Shown piece by piece: positions 44,643-56,800 of a stretch of 64,000 nt of DNA. Within the stretch, counting starts at the first letter, position 1, and every line of letters starts with the position of its first letter. A model generated the notes under the pieces. That model saw nothing but the letters and a program-made list of their open reading frames with translations, ran no database searches and was not told the DNA's origin. The position numbers were made by a program, and so were the translations under genes. The stretch covers positions 43,258,349 to 43,322,348 of the forward strand of contig NC_079205.1 of NCBI RefSeq assembly GCF_026745355.1. The letters are read 5' to 3'. Source of the stretch: Beta vulgaris subsp. vulgaris. Its lineage: Eukaryota; Streptophyta; Magnoliopsida; Caryophyllales; Amaranthaceae.

Positions 44643-45644
44643 CAATTAGTAGATCATGGACCAAGGTGTTGGATGAGCATCCTACACCAGCTCCAAAACA
44701 CAAGGCAATAAAAATGAAACACACCATTCAACATGCAAAAAAGTAATTGATTTGATAGCTAATGTACATTCCCATTACATCCAGTGTACATGTTAAAAAT
44801 AAAAAAAGTAACTGATTTGACAGCTACTGTTCACCATTTAATAACTGATTTGATGTCCCCCCATATACTGTTCACCACTTCTCTCTTTTCCACACTCAAC
44901 CTCCTTGTACATTCTTGGCTTTGTGGTTGTTCATTAACAAAATCAAAATGTACAATGACATCCCCCAGCTGAAAGTAACCCAATTCCGGAAACTGATGTC
45001 AAGTGAGTAATTTGCAATCTTTGTACACTGGGTGTGTTGATGTTTGTTCACTAATGAAATTCAATATGTACAATTACAGTCTCATACCGAAATTCACCAT
45101 TTCTCTCTTTTCCACACTCAACCTCCTTGTACATCCTTGGCTTCGTGGTTGTTCATTAATAAAATCAAAATGTACAATGACAACCTTCAGCTGAAAGTAA
45201 CCCAATTCATGAAGTTGATGTCAAGTGAGTAATTTGCAATCTTTGTACACTGGGTGTGTTGATGTTTGTTCAGTAATGAAATTCAATATGTACAATTACA
45301 ATCCCATACCGAAATATGTCAAGTGAGTAATTTCCATTCTTTGTACACTGGTGTGTTTGATGTTTGTTCACTAATGAAATTCAATATGTACAATTACAAT
45401 CTCATACCGAAATTCAATAAAATCACAATGTACATTGATGGTCATTGCTTTGATCACTGAAAATCCCCAAATGTACACTCATAGATTATTGTACACCAAA
45501 CCATATGCATTTGTACATTAAAAAAATTGTCTCACGTGATGAGAGAGAAAGAGCTGACCCACTTTCAAAAATACTGCCAAAAGTCAGCCACATGGCAAGG
45601 TGTAGGATGCTCATCCTACACCTCGGTGTAGGATCTAATTTGCG
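44643..45644. mobile_element. Non-autonomous Mutator-like element (MULE), 1,002 bp
   Basis: Both sides carry the same 9 bp CTTTCCAAG (44634-44642 and 45645-45653), the length expected for Mutator-like elements. The ends are imperfect inverted repeats of about 45 bp: both read AGATC, then a variable part, then GGATGAGCATCCTACACC. The interior is non-coding and made of duplicated blocks. No transposase frame is present. Confidence 0.88.
44873..45411 (+). repeat. Internal duplicated blocks of the MULE
   Basis: Two block types recur: one of ~125 bp (CACACTCAACCTCCTTGTAC ... GCTGAAAGTAACCCAATTC) at about 44873-44998 and 45093-45221, and one of ~90 bp (GTGTGTTGATGTTTGTTCA ... TGTACAATTACAATC) at about 45001-45093, 45223-45316 and 45317-45411. 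Pattern: A-B-A-B-B. Confidence 0.85.
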
Positions 45645-45943
45645 CTTTCCAAGTGCTATTAACTTTTAAAACTGAAAGAAACAGTCTCTTTATTGATTGA
45701 TATTCACTCCACATTTACTACCTAAACCTTTTAACTCTCAAAGTCTCAACTCCCAAATTTCCTGCTTCTCCCTCTACTTACTACTTACTAGTTACTACTC
45801 TAGTCCATTCTCTGCCAACATTAAGTATTATGGCGCTTTGTAGTTTTACTCTCTACACATTACTCACCCAGTCCCTACCCTCACCAACCACCCCTTACAG
45901 TTTGTTACCCACAAAAAAAAATTACATTTATTACACTATGTAA

Positions 45944-46258
45944 GAGCAACTATAATGGCAAGCTACAACCACTTGTAGCTTTATGTGCCACATCAGATTT
46001 TCAAACTACAACATTCCCAAACTACAACCTCTCCCATTAGAAAACTACAACCATTTGTAGTTTTGTGTATTTGGAAAGTAAAATATGAAAGAGAAAAGTG
46101 GAAGTAGCGCCCACAAAAAATTGACAAAGCAAGTAGCTTTGTGGAGCTACTTGGCTTTCCAAAGCAACAAACTTGCTTTCTCTCCAACAACACAGCTACT
46201 AGCTCCAACTATTTGTAAATTGCAAGTTGGGACCTAATAACTACCGCTGGAGCTGCTC
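45944..46258. mobile_element. PIF/Harbinger-type MITE, 315 bp
   Basis: Left end GAGCAACTATAATGGCAAG; right end reverse complements to GAGCAGCTCCAGCGGTAGT, matching at most positions. TAA flanks both sides (45941-45943 and 46259-46261). The interior repeats ACTACAACCATTTGTAGTTT words that can fold. It belongs to the same broad GAGCA-type group as the larger element at 29307-30318. Confidence 0.78.
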
Positions 46259-46261
46259 TAA

Positions 46262-47194
46262 TGTACATTAGTACTCACAAAGTTCCGTAATTCTGTTCAG
46301 AAGTATATCACAATAAAATCTAGAAATGTCATAGAGAACCACAACTTCTCAAGTACCATTACATACTAATTACTGAACTGAAACTGGAAAAAATTGGTAA
46401 AACTTCTATTTTGAAACTGATTCAAACGTCAGGTGTTACATCATCATCTTCTAAATAAACAACCATCACAACCAAGGTTCTTGATTGGTCATTGGTAGAG
46501 CCTAATGGAATTTTCTTTTTGGGGGCGGGAAGGGGGAGTATAGGGGACCTGGGCCCATTCTTGCACCTGTTAAAAAAACCATCGCAACAGATCACATCTC
46601 TCCTCTCCTAACCATCACAACCTTGTGGTATGTGGTATAGTCGCTTGTTAGACAAGTGATGCGCGGCTTTGTGAAGGCCACCCCCTCCCCTCCCCTTAGA
46701 AAACTGTTTGCCTCTCATTCTAAACGAGTTCCTGAGTTCTCAGAAATTTATTCATCACCCTCCCTCTTGTATTGTGCAGCATCAACAAAATTTGCACCAG
46801 AAAAGCATCCATGTAAAGATAATTGTAAAGTAATTAGAGTCATGAAATTATTAACATTCATAATCTGCTACATCAAGAACATTACTATGTTCATTCTCAT
46901 CAAAATACTACTCTATTCTTCTGCCTATCCTTTGGATATCTCAGTTGTATACAGAAATTCATACAGCGCCAGACCTAATAACACTACTCTACACAAAAAA
47001 GAATGCAAATTTCAGTTGTTGGCATGTGTGACAACGCCAATCCTATGTTGGCTTCACAAAGAATACACATCTCTTTATGTTTTGAGTTTTTTAAGGTGCT
47101 CAATGATAATAAAAAAAATGAAAAGGCACCCGGTATGAAAATAAATCTAAATGTATTTACAAAAACTATACTAAGCTTACAAGAAGGTTTGGTG
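46262..47194. other. Spacer and likely 3' flank of the VPS38-like pseudogene
   Basis: No gene supported. 46531-46560 is a G-rich patch (GGGGGCGGGAAGGGGGAG). The part nearest 47194 would be the 3' untranslated region of the pseudogene on the minus strand. Confidence 0.4.
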
Positions 47195-49783
47195 TCAGTC
47201 ACTTTCTATAAACTCTGGCGAGAGTTTGGTTTTAAAGAGCTCCTTCAGATTAGCCAATACATGTCGAGGCCCTAAGCTTTCAATCCCAACATAATTCAAC
47301 AATTGTTATATGTCCTGCAATATTCAAAACAAGAGCAACAAAGCTAAGCAGATTATGTAAGAAACTCTAATGCATGACTTGCAGATTTTCATCCAGATTT
47401 ACTGTCAATAATATGAAGAAACATCAAGGGGTCACATAAAGCAACAATTTTGTCTTGCTGTGCCAAAAAACAATAGGCAACTTAAAACATGCATCAAAAG
47501 TGAATAATATGTAATGTCAGAGTTCCATGTAAAGCAGAAAGAGCTGGAAAAAAGCAGCGACACCATTTATGTACAATGTCCATAAGGTACTAGAAGTTGT
47601 CAAGCAGTCTATATGAAATAATGATAAATGAGTAAAGCAACATACCTTGTTTAAAAGAAATATTGCATAAGCTGCTCTGGTTGCATCTTGCCCATCTAAA
47701 AAAAGTGGAAATTCCAAACACTTCTTATTTTCAGCAGCCAAGGAAGTTGAGTTAGATCCTGATGATGTTGGATTATTAAAACACTGCACAGTCTTTGATA
47801 TATGAATGAGAACCACCCAAACGCAAAGGATAACGTAAAGGCACGTGTAGGTATGAAGCTATGAGTGAGATGACCTGCAAATCACCCAGCCAATATATTA
47901 ATATCATCTAGTAGTTGTTCTTGCTCATTTTCTGTGATGAAAAAGGAAGGGAGGAGGGGCAAGTAAGGCAGAAACAAAACAAAAAATAAGACAAGCCAAA
48001 AGAATCCCCTGTTATAAATAAAAGCTTGAGGAAGATCATAGCAAATTGCAAGGAGAAAAAACTGTATATGTGCAAAAGGAATAGCCTGAAAGGCTGAACT
48101 TGACACAAGTAGTAGTATACCCTCAATAAAAACAAATTATGAGATAATAATTATTCACTCAAGTGAAGATGAAGCACACACATGGGCGACGTATCCTAGA
48201 GCAGTCGTCGATCCCTGGATCTGCTTCTTATCAGTGAAAAATGTCATCTGCGTAAAAGGAAGCATATTTAACTGCACCCTAGATATAGTCAAGGTTCCTT
48301 GGTTTCTTGATTTGTTCTCATCTATATTTCCCCCAGGAGTCCCTGCACATAATTATCAATTACACGGAAGAAAGAAAAAATTAAAAAAACACATTTGGAG
48401 AAGAAAGAAACAAAGAAACACATTATCAATTCCATAAGGCAGAATCGGGCGCAACAACAACACACACGGAATGGTATCCAGCCACAAGAGAGATTCAGAA
48501 CGTGGAATAATCGCGAGGTAGTCTTACTTAGAAAAACTGAACATGCAAAAGCCAATTTGATAAACGTGATCCTATCTCTTGTATAAAATGTACATGCAGA
48601 TTTCACTCAACCCTCTTCTGTGTGGTGACAAAACCAAACAGGCAATTGGAACAGGCAACCATGACATACATACAGTCACATACACGTCCAGTTGAAGTAA
48701 AGCTAATCATATTGCACTCAACTAAAATAGGTGTGATGATAAAGTAATAGTCACTTTCACTCATATCATCATATTTATCCACAGTTCCACTCAAGTAAAA
48801 CAGGAAAAAAAAAAGTGCTTAATCTGACAATTCCTTCAACAGACACATATCAGGCTCACCCAGGTAAAATTAAGCTCCATATCGTTATATATATATTCAG
48901 AAAGATCTTGACTTGCAAAAGTATGATGTGATAAGATCAAAACAACATCCACCCGACCACACCCCCAACAATAGAATGACAAAAGAAGGTCTATGCTCCA
49001 TCCTAGATAATAGGCCACATATCTAATTGAGGCGTCACAGAATAACATGCCTCTTTATAAGTTCAGTAAGCCAAACTTTGAGCTATCCCATATCACCCTT
49101 ATTGATACCCTCAACTTAAAATTCCAAAGATAGATTGCATTAGTATGTAAACATCAAAATGGTGAAGGATATTTATGCCTTTTTACTCAGTTCGTTGAAA
49201 ATGACGCCTGACAGAAAGTTAGTTGCAACTAAAATTCCTAACCAAAGATAGACATTTTCCCTCGTAGTCAGAAATCTACTAGAAAACAAAAGAAATTGAT
49301 ATTCTCAGTGCACCACCTGATCTACTCCCACTCGGAAATGAATCAAGTTCAAGCTCTTGAGTTGCACCAATCAAGGTCTTTACTGGATAAAGATATGCAA
49401 CTTGTGAAATCATATGTTGCTGTCTCACTCTAAGAATCTTCTATAGAGCACTTAATCAAGCGAGACCCTTTTCTCCAGCAAGTAATCTACCAGATTCCTG
49501 CAGTATTATGAAGTAAACATTTGCACTTGCCATATTGAAAAATAACTAAACATACTATACAAAGTATAACCGAGCAAGTTCTTGTTCAAAATCCTCCCAC
49601 TGAATTATTTTCACCTGGAGATCCTTGACCTTATCTTTGGAACAAGTAGTAGAGCTTCATAAATTGGGGAGGGCGTCCATCTAAATCAAAATCGATTTTG
49701 AAATCAAAAGGGCAAGTGTAAATTGAAAGGGGATGAGATAAAGTTTGGGAATTGTGAAATTTTAGATGGGAGGAATTTGTCAT
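47195..49783 (-). pseudogene. VPS38/UVRAG-like (Atg14/UVRAG family) gene, decayed
   Basis: Exons on the minus strand: about 49680-49568 (IIQWEDFEQELARL; a possible start ATG lies upstream at 49783 in another frame), 49497-49317 (ESGRLLAGEKG ... RQQHMISQVAYLYPVK), 48342-48182 (LPFTQMTFFTDKKQIQ ... TALGYVAH), 47874-47646 ([20 protein letters not shown], then LEFPLFLDGQDATRAAYAIF) and 47314-47195 ([20 protein letters not shown]). These match in order the plant VPS38/UVRAG-type subunit of the PI3-kinase complex acting in autophagy and vacuolar sorting. Defects: stops at 49456-49458, 49441-49443 and 47306-47308, exon 47874-47646 one base out of frame (229 bp), and the long coiled-coil exons missing between the first two pieces. 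Family name is from memory of the motifs. Confidence 0.78.
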
Positions 49784-50884
49784 CGTCCAGGTGAAAGATT
49801 GGTAGGCGATTGGGAGTGAGACAGAGTGTGAATCTCAATCTCATTTGGTTTTTACTTTTCAGAACATCTCACTCTCCCCCACCCGAGAACCCCAAGAACC
49901 CAAAAAAACCAAGATGGAAGAACGAGTCTTTCACTTCCTGTGCCAATGTGGAAACCTCCCTCTGACAAATAAGTAATCAAGCAATGATTCAACATTTTAT
50001 CCCACGCTATTAAGCAATGTATCTTCCACTTGTGTCATGCCGGAAAATTTAAGTTGCAATGTGAATCAGATTTAACAATCCAAATTTGTCAAACAATTCA
50101 ATCAATTCTTATATCAAATAAATCACTGTCAGTTGTTACACAACAAACAATACACAAAGCCCAATCAAAACATCAATTCTAAATTGGCAAATAATTTGTA
50201 CAACTAATTATGAATTCTTAAAGATTAGAACTTAATGAATTAAATAAGGAAATTAAGTAACAAACCAATCAACAGAAATAACAAGAGATGAACATTATGC
50301 TTCAGCTATTTAGGTTAAAATTAGATTACCTGAATTGGGAGTTGTCTATGGAGAGAGGTCGGCAAACAGAGATATATTTGATTGGCCGGTGGGCGGTGGT
50401 AACTCTGCCGTGGACTCTCAGGCCTTTCACTTGTTGATGTTGGCCCACTCACACAGAGTACGACTCAAAAAGTACGGTGTATGGTGCACGGTGTATGGTG
50501 TATGGTGCGGTGGCGCAGCTTCAGATGGAGAGGGGGTGGTGCGACTGGCTGGTGCGCAGAGAGAGGAGAGAGATTGTTCGTCAATCTTACGCGTGCAGCG
50601 TGCTGCTATTTCAGTTTTCTTTAATCAATCTTTTTTTTTAATAAAACTACAAAAATACCCCTGTGCTAAACATTTTACAACTGTTTCTCCATCTTCATGA
50701 ATAACATAAATAAAGTGGCCAAAAGCTAAAGAACCTACAAAAATAAAGTTGGGACCCGAATTAATTGGGACACAATTTCGAAGGATAAGATAAGAATCAT
50801 ATGCACGATTAACGTGAAAAATTAATTATGAATATAAAGACTTATACTAATGAATACGTAGTAATAAAGATGCACATATATACT
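49784..50884. other. Spacer between the VPS38-like pseudogene and the satellite array
   Basis: Probably includes the old promoter of the pseudogene. 50471-50515 has a short run of GTATGGTGCACGGTGTATGG-like units. 50700-50884 is AT-rich. No gene seen. Confidence 0.45.
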
Positions 50885-53800
50885 AGACATCTTTGGGTTA
50901 AATGTATTTTACAATGCCTTATTCTGAGAAATGAAACAAATTTTCAAAAATCCTCCGAGTTAGTGAACCGGGGTACACACCTGAGTGTTATTTCGGAGAT
51001 TTCCTAAAATCAAACTAAGGATGCCTCTTCTGGTCCCGGAGTAGACTTAGAGTTCCGGCGCATTGATTTTTAGACGGTCGAAGTTCATTCCGAGACCATT
51101 TTACTAATTATTCCAACAATTTTTCAGATATCTATGTTCGGTGACCCCCGGTACACCGTGCGAGGCATTTTTCGTGATTACTTAAAACTATCTTTAAAAG
51201 GCAACACGAAACCTTTGGAATACTTTGGCTTTCACTATTTGGGGCTCTTTTGGTCAAATGTGCATTACAGTGCCATTTTATGAGAAATCAAACATATTTT
51301 CAAAAATCCTCCGAGTTAATGAAACAGGGTACACGCCTGAGTGCTATTTCGGAGATATCATAAAATCAAACTAAGGATGCCTCTTCTGGTCCCCGAGTAG
51401 ACTTAGGGTTCCTGTGCATGCATTGATTTCTAGACGGTCGAAGTTCTTTCCGAATGACATTTTTTTAAATATTTCAACAATTCTTTAAAATCTCTAGGTT
51501 CGGCGACCCCCGATACACGCCTGTGAGGCATTTTTTGTGATTATCCTAAAAAGGCAACACGAAACCTTTGGAAAACTTTGACTTTCACTATATGGGGCCC
51601 GTTCGGTCAAATTTTCTTTACAGTGCCATTTTATGAGAAATCAAACATTTTTTCAAAAATCATCCGAATTAGTGAACCGGGGTAAACGCATGAGTGTTAT
51701 TTCGGAGATTTCATATAATCAAACTAAGGATGCCTCTTCTGGTCCTCGAGTAGACTTAGGATTCCTATACATTGATTTCTAAACGGTCAAAGTTCATTCC
51801 AATGCAATTTTTCTAAAGATTTCAACAATTCTTTAAAGTCTATATGTTCGGTGACCCTCGATACACGCCTGTGGGACATTTTCCATGATTATCCTAAAAA
51901 GGAAAAACGAAACCTTTCGAAGACTTTGGCTTTCACTGTTTGGGACCCTTTCGGTCAAATGTGCTTTATAGTTCCATTTTATGAGAAATCAAACACATTT
52001 GCAAAAATCCTCCGAGTTAGTGAACCGGGGTACACGCCTGAGTGTTATTTCGGATATTTCATAAAACAAACTAAGGATGCCTCTTCTGGTCCCCGAGTAG
52101 ACTTAGAGTTCAGGTGCATTTATTTATACATGGTCTAAGTTCATTACAACGCCATTTTAGTAAAGATTCCAACAATTCTCTAATATATCTCTGTCCCGGT
52201 ACACGCCTGTAAGGTATTTTTCGTGATTACTTAAAACTATCCTAAAAAGGTTACACGAAATCTTTGGAGTGCCATTTTGTGAGAAATCAAACATATTTTC
52301 AAAAATCCTCCGAGTTAGTGAACCAGGGTACACGTCTGAGTGTTATTTCGGACATATCCTAAAATCAAAATAAGGTGCCTCTTATGGTCCACGAGTAGAC
52401 TTAGGGTTCCTGTGCATAGATTTATAGACGGTCGAAGTTCCTTTCGATGCAATGTTTCTAAAGATTTCAACAATTCTTTAAAATCTCTATGTTCGGTGAC
52501 CCTCGGTAATTGCCTGTGAGACATTTTTTGTGATTATCCTAAAAAGGCAATACGAAACTTTTGGAAGACTTTGGCTTTCACTGTATAGGGCCCTTTCGGT
52601 CAAATGTGCTTTACAATGACATTTAATAAGAAATCAAACATATTTCAAAAATCCTTCGAGTTAGTGAACTGGGGTACACACGTGAGTGTTGTTTTGGAGA
52701 TTTCATAAAATCAAAGTAAGTATGCCTCTTCTGGTCCCCGAGTTTACTAAGAGTTCAGGTGCATTTATTTCTAGACCGTCGTAGTTCCTTCTGATGCCAT
52801 TTTTCTAAAGATTTTAATAGTTCATTAAAATATCTTTGTTTGGTGACCCCCGGTACACACCTGTGAGGCATTTTTCGTGATTACATAAAACTATCCTAAA
52901 AAGGCAACACGAAATCTTTGCAAGATTTTGGCTTTCACCATTTAGGGCCCTTTTGGTAAATTGTACTTTACAGTGCCATTTTATGAGAAAACAAACATAT
53001 TTTCAAAAATCCTAGGAGTTAGTGAACCGGGGTACACGCGTGAGTGTTATTTAGGGGATTTCATAAAATCAAACTAAGGATTCTTCTTCGGGTCCCCGAG
53101 TAGACTTAGGGTTCATGTGCATTGATTTCTGGACGGCGAAGTTCATTCCGATGCCATTTTCTAAAGATTTTCAACAATTCTTTAATATATATATGTTCGG
53201 TGACCCCCGGTACACGCATGTGAGACATTTTTCCTTATTACTCCTAAAAAGACAATACGAAACTTAAGAAGACTGTGGCTTTGACTATTTGGGAACCTTT
53301 CGGTCAAATGTGCTTCACAGTGCCATTTTATTAGAAATCAAACATATTTTCAAAAATCTTCCGAGTTAGTGAACCGAGGTACACGCGTGAGTGTTATTTT
53401 GGAGATTTCATAAAATCAAACTACGGATGCCTCTTCTGGTCCTCGAGTAGACTTAGGGTTCCTGTGCATTGATTTCTAGACGATCGATGTTCCTTCCGAT
53501 GCCATTTTACTAAAGATTGCAACAATTCTTTAAAATATCTATGTTCGGTGTCCCCCGGTACACGCCTGTGAGGTATTTTTCGTGATTACTTAAAACTATC
53601 CTAAAAAGGCAACAAGAAACCTTTGGAAGACTTTGGCTTTCACTATTTAGGGACCTTTCGGTCAAATTTACTTTATAGTGCCATTTTATGATAAATCAAA
53701 CATATTTTCAAAAATCTTCTGTGTTAGTGAATCGGGGTACACGCTTGAGTGTTATTTTGGAGATATCATAAAATCAAACTAAGGATGCCTCTTATTTTTT

Positions 53801-56800
53801 TCCCGAGTAGACTTAGGGTTCATGTGCATTGATTTCTAGACGGTCGAAGTTCCTTCCGATTCCATTTTTCTCAAGATTTCAACAATTCTTTAAAATTTAT
53901 ATGTTTAGTGACCCCCGGTTCACAACTGTGAGGAATTTTTCGTGATTACTTAAAACTATCCTAAAAAGGCAACACGAAACCTTTGGAGGACTTTGGCTTT
54001 CACTATTTAGGGCCCATTCAGTCTAATGTGCTTTACAGTTCCATAATATGAGAAATCAAGCATATTTTCAAAAATCCTCCAAGTTAGTGAGCTGGGGTAC
54101 ACGCCTGAGTATTATTTCAGAGAATCCACAAAATCAAACTAGGGATGCCTCTTCTGGTCCCCGAGTAGACTTAGGGTTCCTGTGCATTGATTTGTAGATG
54201 ATTGAAGTTCCTTCCGATGCCATTTTTCTAAAGATTTCAACAATTCTTTAAAATCTCTATGTTCGGTGACCCTCGGTACAAGCTTGTGAGGCATTTTTCG
54301 TGATTACTTAAAACCATCATAAAAAGGCAACCCGAAACTTTTGGAATACTTTGGACTTCACTATTTTGGGCCCTTTCGGTAAAATGTTATTTACAGTGCC
54401 ATGTTATGGGAAATCAAACAAATATTAAAAAAATCTTTCGAGTTAGTTAACTGAAGTACACGCCAGAGTGTTATATCGGAGATTTCTAAAACCAAACTAA
54501 GGATGTCGCTTCTGGTACCCGAGTAGACTCAAGGTTCCTGTGCATTGATTTCTAGACGGTCGAAGTTCTTTCCGATGCCATTTTTCTAAAGATTTCAACA
54601 ATTCTTTAAAATCTCTATGTTCGGTGACCCCCGGTACACGCCTGTGAGGTATTTTTTGTGATTATCCTTAAAAGGCAACACGAAACTTTTGGAAGACTTT
54701 TGCTTTCACTATATGGGGCCCTTTCGGTCAAATGTGCTTTACAATGCCACTTTTCTAAGAAATCAAACATATTTTCAAAAAGCCACCGAGTTAGTAAACC
54801 GGGGTACACGCCTGAGTGTTATTTCGAAGATTTCATAAAATCAAACTAAGGATGCCTATCTGGACCCCGAGTAGACTTTGGGTTCCTGTGCATTGATTTT
54901 TAGACGGTCGAATTTCCTTTCGATGCCATTTTTCTAAAGATTTCAACAGTTCTTGAAAATCGTTATGATCGGTGACCCCCGATACATGCCTGTGAGGCAT
55001 TTTTCATGATTATCCTAAAAAGACAACATGAAACCTTTGGGAGACTTTGGCTTTAACTATTTGGGGCCCTTTCGATTAAATGTACTTTACAGTGCCATTT
55101 TATGAGAAATCAAACATATTTTCAAAATTCCTCCGAGTTAGTGAACCGGGGTACACGCATGAGTGTTATTTCGGAGATATCATAAAATCAAACTAAGGAT
55201 GCCTCATATGGTCCGCGAGTAGACATAGGGTATGCATTGATTGATAGACGGTCGAAGTTCATTCTGATGCAATTTTTCTAAAGATTTCAACAATTCTTAA
55301 AAATCTCTATGTTTGGTGACCCCCGGTACACGCTTGTAAGGCATTTTTTGTGATTATCCTAAAAAGGCAACACGAAACCTTTGGAAGACTTTGGCTTTCA
55401 CTATTTGGGGCCCTTTCGGTCAAATGTGCTTTATAGTGCCATTGTATGAGAAATCAAACATATTTTCAAAAATCCTCCGAGTCAGTGAACCGAGGTACAA
55501 GCCTGAGTGTTATTTCGGAGATATCATAAAATAAAAGTAAGGATGCCTCTAATGGTCCCCGAGTAGAATTAGGGTTCCCGTGCATAGATTTATAGACGGT
55601 CGAAGTTCCTTTCGATGCAATTTTTCTAAAGATTTCAACAATTCTTTAAAATCTCTATGTTCGGTGACCCCCAGTAATTGTCTGTGAGGCAGTTTTTGTT
55701 TTGTGATTATTGTAAAAAGGCAATATGAAACCTTTGGAAGACTTTGGCTTTCACTATATAGGGCCCTTCCGGTAAAATGTGCTTTACAGTGCCATTTAAT
55801 AAGAAATCAAACATATTTTAAAAAAATCCACCGAGTTAGTGAATCGGGGTACACGCGTGAGTGTTATTTCGGAGATTTCATAAAATCAAAGTAAGGATGC
55901 CTCTTCTGGTCCCCGAGTATACTTAAAGTTCAGGTGCATTTATTTCTAGACCGTCGTAGTTCCTTCTGATGCCATTTTTCTAAAGATTTCAACAGTTCCT
56001 TAAAATAACTCTGTTCGGTGACCCCCGGTACACGCCTTTAAGGCATTTTTCGTGATTACATAAAACTATCCTAAAAAGGCAATACGAAATCTTTGCACGA
56101 TTTTGGCTTTACTATTTAGGGCCCTTTCGGTAAATTGTACTTTACAGTGCCATTTTATGAGAAAACAAACATATTTTCAAAAATACTCGGAGTTAGTGAA
56201 TCGGGGTACACGCGTGAGTGTTATTTAGGAGATTTCATAAAATCAAACTAAGGATGCCTCTTCTGGTCCTCGAGTAGACTTAGGATTCATGTGCATTGAT
56301 TTCTGGACGGTCAAAGTTCATTCCGATGCCATTTTTCTAAAGATTTTCAACAATTCTTTAAAATATAATGTTCGGTGACCCCTGGTACACGCATGTGAGG
56401 CATTTTTCCTGATTACTCCTAAAAAGACTACACGAAACTTAAGAAGACTGTGGCTTTCACGATTTGGGAACCTTTCGGTCAAATGTGCTTTACAGTGCCA
56501 TTTTATGAGAATTCAAACATAATTTCAAAAATCTTTCGAGTTAGTGAACCGGGTTACACGCGTGTGTGTTATTTCGGATATTTCATAAAATCAAACTACG
56601 GATGCCTCTTCTGTTCCCCAAGTAGACTTAGGGTTCCTGTGCATTGATTTGTAGACGATCGAAGTTCCTTCCGATGCCATTTTACTAAAGATTGCAACAA
56701 TTCATTAAAATATTTATGTTTGGTGTCCCCCGGTACACGCCTGTGAGGCATTTTCGTGATTACTTAAAACTATCCTAAAAAGGCAATTTGAAACCTTTGG

